Source: Firmicutes bacterium UBA4882 (GTDB lineage: Bacteria > Bacillota > UBA4882). Taken from it: a stretch of 10,984 bases of DNA. The translations under genes and the position numbers were made by a program. Positions within the stretch are counted from its first letter, which is position 1; every line of letters begins with the position of its first letter. The notes below the pieces were generated by a model. The model saw nothing but the letters and a program-made list of their open reading frames with translations. It searched no databases and had not been told where the DNA came from. The DNA is taken from positions 4,100 to 15,083 of the forward strand of contig DHDG01000028.1 in NCBI GenBank assembly GCA_002399265.1. The letters are read 5' to 3'. Of the stretch, positions 5,929 to 10,984 are shown one piece after another.

Positions 5929-7347
5929 GTGCTTATTATAAATGAAGCGGGTGTTTGTTCTTTGCTGCAGAGAGATACGAAACGAATTATCCCAACCGCA
6001 ATTATTTTGCTTTTCTTGATTTCTTGGTTTGTCAGACCGCTTCTTCTTGAAACATTGCCTTTGGCCAGCGTTGGATCGACTGGAGTTCCCGCTGAAGAAG
6101 ACTCTCTAAATAAGTCGCCAAACCGTCAACCCGGCTGGAGTAAAATAGTCAGCCGGGAAGATGATGAGGTCGCAAACGAGGGCGGTATCGGAGACGGTGC
6201 CGACAATGGTGCCGCCGGCGATTCAGGCACAAGCACTACATGGAAGAGAGCCTTTCTGGAAAGGCTGAGGCTGAACCCGAAAGCCGGGTCTACGACGGAC
6301 GCTTTTCTCCCGAGTAGTCTTACTAATTTGAGACCGCCGACCGGCCCTGATATTCGCCTGCTGCCTCCCGATTATTACGAATCGCTCAAACAAGATATTC
6401 CGGTTGTTAAGGGAGTCTACAGCACAGGATGGATCGCGGGCTCCAAGTATTTTAACCCGCTGATCACCTTCATCCAAAATACTGAGGTTAATGCCCTAGT
6501 TGTCGACGTTAAGGATGATACGGGGTCAATGAGCTATCTGAGTAAAGTCCCGTTGGCCAAGAAGATCAATGCCAATGTCAGCAAGATTAAATCGATCGAG
6601 AATCTGATGGACACCTTAAAAAGCAACGATATCTATCCGATCGCCAGAATTGTGTGTTTTAAAGATCCGTTGCTGGCGAAAGCGCGCCCTGACTTGGCCG
6701 TGAAGAGCAAAAAGGGCGGGATCTGGTATGACCGGCAGGGTCTGGCTTGGGTCGATCCGCATAGTCGCGAGGTCTGGGATTACGCAATCGATCTGGCCAA
6801 GGAAGCCGCAGCCTTAGGTTTTAAGGAAATTCAGTTCGATTACGTTCGGTTTGCCAGTGATGGTGTGCTTTCTGATATTATCTATCCTTTTGCTACTGGT
6901 CAGTCCAAGGCTAAGGTTATTCAGAGTTTTCTGGCTTATGCCAGAGAAGAGCTTTCAGTCTACGGGGTGGTTTTGTCCGCCGATGTCTTTGGACTAGTCT
7001 GCTCCGTGCCGGATGACCTTGGCATCGGGCAGCAACTGGAGCTCATCGCGGAGGAAGTGGACTTTATCTGTCCCATGGTCTATCCGTCGCATTACTACCG
7101 CGGCACTTATGGCATTGAAAATCCCAATGTCAAGCCGTACGAGACGGTTTATAAGAGCCTTACGGATGCGATGCAGCGTATTGAGGGAAAACGCGCCAAA
7201 CTGCGTCCTTGGCTCCAAGACTTCAGCCTTGGTCATCCCTATGGCCGCGCAGAATTGCAGGCTCAAATCAAAGCAACGGAAGATGCCGGCATTGATGAGT
7301 GGCTGTTCTGGAACCCGACTTGCCGTTATGATGTTACAAAGTATTAA
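5929..7347 (+). CDS. Membrane-anchored putative glycoside hydrolase, DUF4015 family
   Basis: This 472-residue protein carries a DUF4015 (putative glycoside hydrolase, TIM-barrel) domain from about residue 158 to the end. Conserved blocks are KGVYSTGWIAGS (161-172), VVDVKDDTG (191-199), IYPIARIVCFKDP (235-247), GLAWVDPHSREVWDY (271-285), IQFDYVRF (301-308), SADVFGLV (350-357), CPMVYPSHY (381-389), RPWLQDF (426-432) and WLFWN (458-462). Acidic residues in the QFDYVRF and SADVFG strands are candidates for the active site. The N-terminus has basic residues, then a hydrophobic segment at about 22-40, suggesting a signal anchor with the domain outside the cell. A Gly/Asp/Ser-rich linker (about 75-105) follows. 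The start is unsure: GTG at 5929 is the first start codon after an in-frame TGA but lacks a Shine-Dalgarno; TTG at 5962 is an alternative that keeps the anchor. The substrate is unknown; a cell-wall or surface polysaccharide is a reasonable guess. Confidence 0.88.
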   Translation: MLIINEAGVCSLLQRDTKRIIPTAIILLFLISWFVRPLLLETLPLASVGSTGVPAEEDSLNKSPNRQPGWSKIVSREDDEVANEGGIGDGADNGAAGDSGTSTTWKRAFLERLRLNPKAGSTTDAFLPSSLTNLRPPTGPDIRLLPPDYYESLKQDIPVVKGVYSTGWIAGSKYFNPLITFIQNTEVNALVVDVKDDTGSMSYLSKVPLAKKINANVSKIKSIENLMDTLKSNDIYPIARIVCFKDPLLAKARPDLAVKSKKGGIWYDRQGLAWVDPHSREVWDYAIDLAKEAAALGFKEIQFDYVRFASDGVLSDIIYPFATGQSKAKVIQSFLAYAREELSVYGVVLSADVFGLVCSVPDDLGIGQQLELIAEEVDFICPMVYPSHYYRGTYGIENPNVKPYETVYKSLTDAMQRIEGKRAKLRPWLQDFSLGHPYGRAELQAQIKATEDAGIDEWLFWNPTCRYDVTKY

Positions 7348-7363
7348 TAAGGATTATTCGCTT

Positions 7364-7411
7364 AACCGGTATGGCCTGCTATGCTATGGCAGCAGTACAT
7401 ACCGGTTTTTT
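7364..7411 (+). terminator. Intrinsic terminator of the DUF4015 gene
   Basis: AACCGGTATG (7364-7373) pairs perfectly over 10 bp with CATACCGGTT (7398-7407), and a T-run covers 7406-7411. The loop can form a further CTGC/GCAG stem (7376-7379 with 7389-7392). It begins 17 bases after the stop codon, the usual place for a rho-independent terminator. Confidence 0.88.
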
Positions 7412-7478
7412 GCGTGCGAAAGGCTGCATGGCTACATGTGGAGATAGTTTGGGGCGATACAGGCAAGAATAACAGAGA

Positions 7479-7561
7479 GGGACACAAGGGGACGGTTCTT
7501 CTGTGTCACAGATGGCCGTGACCAGGCATAATGACACAGAAGAACCGTCCCCTTGTGTCCC
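7479..7561. repeat. 30-bp perfect inverted repeat, GGGGACGGTTCTT family
   Basis: The left arm at 7479-7508 (begins GGGACACAAGGGGACGG, ends TTCTGTGTCA) is the exact reverse complement of the right arm at 7532-7561; the spacer is 23 bases (7509-7531). Each arm also has imperfect internal symmetry, GACACA against TGTGTC, so it can fold alone. Similar sequences are, from memory, scattered in many clostridial and other anaerobe genomes and lie beside REP-associated (Y1) tyrosine transposases; no transposase is encoded here. It sits between two convergent genes, where such elements are tolerated and can stop transcription from both sides. Confidence 0.85.
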
Positions 7562-7627
7562 CGGGTTCGCTTGACACGCCGGGTCGGCATTGATATGCTT
7601 AAATCGTCGCCCGCATCGCCCGTGCTG

Positions 7628-8221
7628 CTAGTCGAGCAACCGCGTATGCGGCTTTAGTGCTTCACGCAGGGCTGGGGCGATGCTTTCGGCAACTTCCGCA
7701 TGGATTTCGACATTCTGGGCGAAGACGCGGTCGATAATGGTGGCTTCATATTGGGTCAGAATGTACTGCACCTGATCAACGGCGGAGTATTCAACGATTA
7801 GGCGTAGAGAGGCTTTTTTCTGGCGTTCAACAATACCGGCTGCTGCGAGTACTAAAGACGCAGTTTCGCCGTAGGCGTCAATCAAACCGCGCACTCCGAG
7901 TTTTTTGCCGCCATAATAACGTGTGACCACTACGGCAACATTGGTCAGGTTCAGGCGGGCAATCGCACCCAGAATTGGCTTTCCGGCAGTACCGCCAGGC
8001 TCGCCATGATCATGAAAATATTCGATGCGTTCGCTGTTGGTGCCAACGATGTAGGCAAACGGGTTATGGGTAGCCTGACGATGCAACTCGCGAATTTCTG
8101 CCACAAACTGCCGGGCCTCGTCTTCATTGCGGGCTGGAGCAGCAAAGCCAATAAAAACCGAGCGCTCAATGCGTTGTTCGGTTTGGGCTCGTTCTACAAT
8201 TGTCAGATAAAGATCACTCAT
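7628..8221 (-). CDS. YigZ/IMPACT family protein (UPF0029)
   Basis: This 197-residue protein belongs to the YigZ/IMPACT family, two-domain proteins whose eukaryotic relative IMPACT acts in translational control through GCN1; the bacterial role is not settled. The N-terminal domain has the diagnostic HRQATHNPFAYIVG (47-60), DHGEPGGTAGKPIL (71-84), VVVTRYYGGKKLGVRGL (97-113) and AYGETA (116-121). The C-terminal 60 or so residues (SLRLIVEYSAVDQVQY onward) match the small ferredoxin-like domain found in YigZ. I set the start at the ATG whose first base is 8221: the protein then begins MSDLYLTIVE, in line with family length, and a GGCGGGGTG element lies just upstream. The frame is open to an ATG at 8290, which would add 23 unconserved residues. 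The gene converges on the DUF4015 gene and diverges from the flavoprotein gene. Confidence 0.9.
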   Translation of the reverse strand: MSDLYLTIVERAQTEQRIERSVFIGFAAPARNEDEARQFVAEIRELHRQATHNPFAYIVGTNSERIEYFHDHGEPGGTAGKPILGAIARLNLTNVAVVVTRYYGGKKLGVRGLIDAYGETASLVLAAAGIVERQKKASLRLIVEYSAVDQVQYILTQYEATIIDRVFAQNVEIHAEVAESIAPALREALKPHTRLLD

Positions 8222-8274
8222 GTCAGCACCCCGCCTGCCGTCTGCGATTAGCTTTGTCATTTTTAGGCTTATGT

Positions 8275-8302
8275 AAAAGGCACTATGCAATTGCTTTTTT
8301 TT
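8275..8302 (+). terminator. Hairpin with T-run in the divergent leader, possible attenuator
   Basis: AAAAGGCA (8275-8282) pairs with TGCTTTTT (8292-8299), with one G-T wobble and a 9-base loop, and eight consecutive T cover 8295-8302. No plus-strand gene lies upstream for it to terminate, so it would act in the leader of the flavoprotein gene 65 bases on, or it is chance in an AT-rich promoter region. Only the pairing is certain. Confidence 0.3.
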
Positions 8303-8367
8303 GTGGATAGATGTTTTTTCGTCAGGATGGAACGCTAGTCCTGCACGAAACCGGGAGGTAAATGTGA

Positions 8368-9786
8368 GTGAGTGTATCCCAATATGATGTCATCATCATC
8401 GGGGGCGGGCCGGCCGGGATCTTTGCGGCTTTGGAGCTCGTCGAAACTGGTCTGAAAACACTAATTGTTGAGCGTGGCCGGGATATTTCTGGCAGAACAT
8501 GCCCCTCACACGAGAAAGGGATCCCCTGCTGCCAGTGTAAGACCTGCGCCACAATCAGCGGATGGGGCGGGGCGGGCGCTTTTAGCGACGGCAAGCTGAC
8601 TCTCTCGAGCGAAGTGGGCGGCATTCTGGATGAGTTCGTGCCTAAAGAAAGGCTCAACAAACTAATCCGCTACGTAGACGATGTTTATCTGAAGTTTGGG
8701 GCACCGCCCGAAGTCTACGGCACCAATGAAGATGCAATTAACGAAATTAGTCGCAAAGCAGTGAAGGCTGATCTGCGACTGATCCCTTCACGTATCCGTC
8801 ACTTAGGCACTGGGCGTTCCAAAGCAGTGCTGGAGGCTATGAAGGATTATCTGGTCGAAAAAGGAGTCGATATCACCCTGCAGACGCAGGTTGACCGTAT
8901 TCTGACCGACGGACAGAACGGGCTTTGCGGTATTGTGACCGTCGATGGTCAGGAATATCGGGCGAAGTATGTAGTAGCTGCGCCTGGGCGGGAAGGCTCC
9001 AAATGGTTGGCTGACGAAGCCAGACGGCTGGGATTGTCGCTGGCGATTAATCCGGTTGATATCGGAGTGCGCGTGGAAGTCCCGGCGGAAGTAATGACAC
9101 ATTTGACGGACGTCATTTATGAGTCCAAGTTTGTCTTTTATTCGCAGAGTTTTGAAGACCGGGTGCGCACTTTTTGCATGTGTCCTTATGGCGAAGTAGT
9201 TACCGAGAACAACGACGGTCTGATTACGGTCAACGGTCACAGCTATGGGGAGCGACGCACGGGCAATACCAATTTTGCCTTATTAGTCAGTAAGACGTTT
9301 ACGGAGCCCTTCAAAGATCCGATTCAATATGGCCGCTATGTTGCCGGCCTGGCAAATTTGCTGAGCGGCGGTGTGATTGTGCAGCGTCTGGGCGATTTGC
9401 AGGCGGGCCGCCGGTCAACCCCGGAAAGGCTTAAGAAAAGTCTGGTAGTTCCCACGTTGAACGAAGCTACGCCGGGAGACTTGAGTCTGGTCTTTCCTTA
9501 CCGCCATCTGGTGGCGCTACTGGATATGTTAAAGGCGCTGGACGTGATTGCGCCGGGGGTTAATTCTCGCAATACGCTGATTTACGGGGTGGAAGTCAAG
9601 TTTTACTCTTCGCGTTTTGAACTGAATGCCAATCTGGAGTCCCATATTGATAACCTGTTTGCAATCGGTGACGGCGCCGGGGTTACCCGCGGTCTGATGC
9701 AGGCTTCCGCCTCTGGCGTTATCGTAGGGGAAGAAATCAAGCGGCGCGAGGGTGTTTTGCAGAACGGTATTATCAGGAAGCGCTAA
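8368..9786 (+). CDS. FAD-dependent oxidoreductase, COG2509 family
   Basis: This 472-residue flavoprotein belongs to the COG2509 group (uncharacterised NAD(FAD)-utilising dehydrogenases). The N-terminal Rossmann motif YDVIIIGGGPAG (6-17) ends its second strand at E35 (LIVERG), as for FAD binding. Next comes a cysteine cluster, C45, C54, C55, C57 and C60, leading into SGWGGAGAFSDGKL (64-77), a block characteristic of the family. The C-terminal FAD contact is LFAIGDGAGVTRGLMQASASG, with GDGAG at 434-438. No membrane segment is seen, so it is probably cytosolic. The start is GTG at 8368, 8 bases after GGGAGGT (8353-8359); an in-frame ATG at 8362 is cancelled by a TGA immediately after it. The cysteine spacing (CC-x-C-xx-C) could hold a metal or Fe-S cluster, which is inference. 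The reaction is unknown. It is followed after about 100 bases by the RlmI-like gene. Confidence 0.9.
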   Translation: MSVSQYDVIIIGGGPAGIFAALELVETGLKTLIVERGRDISGRTCPSHEKGIPCCQCKTCATISGWGGAGAFSDGKLTLSSEVGGILDEFVPKERLNKLIRYVDDVYLKFGAPPEVYGTNEDAINEISRKAVKADLRLIPSRIRHLGTGRSKAVLEAMKDYLVEKGVDITLQTQVDRILTDGQNGLCGIVTVDGQEYRAKYVVAAPGREGSKWLADEARRLGLSLAINPVDIGVRVEVPAEVMTHLTDVIYESKFVFYSQSFEDRVRTFCMCPYGEVVTENNDGLITVNGHSYGERRTGNTNFALLVSKTFTEPFKDPIQYGRYVAGLANLLSGGVIVQRLGDLQAGRRSTPERLKKSLVVPTLNEATPGDLSLVFPYRHLVALLDMLKALDVIAPGVNSRNTLIYGVEVKFYSSRFELNANLESHIDNLFAIGDGAGVTRGLMQASASGVIVGEEIKRREGVLQNGIIRKR

Positions 9787-9787
9787 A

Positions 9788-9814
9788 GTAAGGATCTGTA
9801 ACGGTAAGGATCTG
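9788..9814 (+). repeat. Short direct repeat GTAAGGATCTG
   Basis: GTAAGGATCTG occurs at 9788-9798 and again at 9804-9814, 16 bases apart, starting two bases after the flavoprotein stop. No function is evident; a small local duplication is the simplest reading. Confidence 0.7.
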
Positions 9815-9835
9815 CGCGCGCTTTGGCGTGCGTGA

Positions 9836-9854
9836 CGCGCGCTCACAGCGCGCG
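9836..9854 (+). terminator. GC-rich hairpin between flavoprotein and methyltransferase genes
   Basis: CGCGCGC (9836-9842) pairs with GCGCGCG (9848-9854) around a TCACA loop. Another GCGCGCGCTT at 9814-9823 repeats the right arm at 9848-9857, so alternative pairings exist. The bases after the stem (CTTGTTGTG) are only partly T-rich. It could be a weak terminator of the flavoprotein gene or a barrier that lowers read-through to the next gene. Confidence 0.35.
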
Positions 9855-9884
9855 CTTGTTGTGAGAGAGGATTGGTGTGTGCGG

Positions 9885-10984
9885 ATGGCGGACGTGATTT
9901 TGATTAAGGGGCGGGATAAGCGGATTAAAAGCCGGCATCCTTGGGTCTACCGCAGTGAAATTCAAGCTGTGGATGGTGATTTCGCTCCCGGTGATATTGT
10001 CGACATTAAAGACTGCTGCGGTAAGTTTTTGGGACGCGGCTACATCAATCCGGAATCGGAGATTACAGTACGGGTGCTGACTTATGAAAAAGAAGAAATC
10101 GATCACTTCTTTTTCAGGAATCGAATAGCCAAAGCCAAGTCTTATCGGGAATGGCAGATGCCAGGCGAGCACTCCTATCGCGCCGTCTTTAGTGAAGGCG
10201 ATTTACTGCCTGGACTCATTGTGGACAAATACGGGGACTATCTGGTCGTGCAGTTCCTGGCGCTCGGTATGGATGTGCGCCGGAATATGCTCTTGGATAT
10301 TCTGGAGGAAGTGTATCAGCCAGCCGGGATTTATGAGCGTAGCGATGTGGGCACCAGGCGCTTGGAGGGTTTGCCGGAGCAGAAAGGACTGCTGCGCGGA
10401 CAAGTCCCATCGGTTATTCGGGCTCAGGAAAGCGGTCTGAAATTTATCGTGGACGTGCAAGGCGGCCAGAAAACGGGTTTCTTTTTGGATCAAAAGGAGA
10501 ACCGTCGGCTGCTGCAGCCCATCAGTCGTGGTGCCAGAGTATTGGACGCCTTCTGTCATTCAGGCACTTTTGCGTTGACAGCGGCAGCCTCCGGGGCCAA
10601 GGATGTGATTGGTCTGGATATCTCGGCGGACGCCCTCGGCCTGGCTGGCGAAAATGCTGAATTAAACGGATTGGACGATGTCTGTCGCTTCATTACGGTC
10701 AATGCTTTCGATTATTTGCGCCAGGCAGAGCAGGACAAAGAACATTATGACGTGATTATTCTGGACCCGCCGGCTTTTACAAAAACAAGAGGTGCAGTCG
10801 GCGGAGCGATTAGGGGCTATAAGGAGATTAACTTACGCGCCTTTAAATTGCTGCGACCGGGCGGGTTCTTGCTGACCTGTTCCTGTTCGCACCATGTCAG
10901 TGCCGAAATGTTCCGCAACACTGTCGAGAATGCCGGAGCCGATGCGAAACGTGTCATCCGGATGATTACTCGAGGCACTCAAGC
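9885..10984 (+). CDS. RlmI-like 23S rRNA (cytosine-5) methyltransferase, 3' end outside window
   Basis: The frame is open from the ATG at 9885 to the window edge, giving 366 residues without a stop. The product is a class I SAM-dependent RNA methyltransferase of the RlmI/COG1092 type; E. coli RlmI makes m5C1962 in 23S rRNA. The N-terminal 80 or so residues (MADVILIKGRDKRIKSRHPW onward) form a PUA-type RNA-binding domain. Then come KTGFFLDQKENR, the SAM motif DAFCHSGTFAL with F223 to F229, acidic motif GLDIS, the LDPPAFTK motif (293-300) and TCSCSHHVS (331-339), where C334 aligns with the catalytic cysteine of this family. Family proteins are about 390-400 residues, so some 25-35 are missing at the right edge. 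The start by homology is ATG 9885; an in-frame GTG at 9879 is better spaced (8 bases) from the purine-rich AGAGAGG at 9864-9870 and may be the true one. Confidence 0.9.
   Translation, partial: MADVILIKGRDKRIKSRHPWVYRSEIQAVDGDFAPGDIVDIKDCCGKFLGRGYINPESEITVRVLTYEKEEIDHFFFRNRIAKAKSYREWQMPGEHSYRAVFSEGDLLPGLIVDKYGDYLVVQFLALGMDVRRNMLLDILEEVYQPAGIYERSDVGTRRLEGLPEQKGLLRGQVPSVIRAQESGLKFIVDVQGGQKTGFFLDQKENRRLLQPISRGARVLDAFCHSGTFALTAAASGAKDVIGLDISADALGLAGENAELNGLDDVCRFITVNAFDYLRQAEQDKEHYDVIILDPPAFTKTRGAVGGAIRGYKEINLRAFKLLRPGGFLLTCSCSHHVSAEMFRNTVENAGADAKRVIRMITRGTQ

Noticed and set aside
8222..8290. Longer N-terminus for the YigZ-like protein
   Set aside because: The extra 23 residues do not match the family, and a purine-rich site precedes the ATG at 8221.

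Overview
The window looks like an ordinary chromosomal stretch of a Bacillota bacterium of middling GC content. Supporting signs are strong AAGGAGG-type Shine-Dalgarno sites, frequent GTG starts, a NatA/NatB-type ABC exporter, a DUF4015 putative glycoside hydrolase and a COG2509 flavoprotein. A Negativicutes (Sporomusaceae-like) or clostridial host would fit, but this is inference; no rRNA or tRNA is present to fix the taxonomy.

Layout from left to right: the 3' end of an unidentified gene, weakly resembling DUF4900/pilus-associated proteins (1-474); a non-coding gap; a TtcA-family PP-loop tRNA thiolation protein (717-1571) overlapping an M42 metallopeptidase (1555-2712); a promoter; a two-gene ABC exporter, ATPase plus ABC-2 permease (2803-4721, 4-bp overlap); an alpha/beta-hydrolase-fold protein (4802-5632) with glycine where the nucleophile should be; a structured 296-bp gap; a membrane-anchored DUF4015 protein (5929-7347) ending in a good terminator. 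Then comes a 30-bp perfect inverted repeat of the GGGGACGGTTCTT family, between convergent genes. A YigZ/IMPACT-family gene lies on the minus strand (7628-8221). It is divergent from a COG2509 FAD-dependent oxidoreductase (8368-9786), which is followed by an RlmI-like 23S rRNA cytosine-5 methyltransferase (from 9885) that runs off the right edge.

The genes do not form one pathway. Two probable transcription units can be argued from overlaps: ttcA-like with the M42 peptidase, and the ABC exporter pair. TtcA-like and RlmI-like proteins both modify RNA, and YigZ/IMPACT proteins are linked to translation, but they are not in one operon. I see no phage, CRISPR, toxin-antitoxin or defence genes. 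The main oddities are the nucleophile-less hydrolase, a Gly-Ala-Ser tandem repeat inserted in the M42 peptidase beside a metal ligand, the long inverted repeat, and the leader of the DUF4015 gene, which has hairpins and two Shine-Dalgarno-like sites without correctly spaced start codons.
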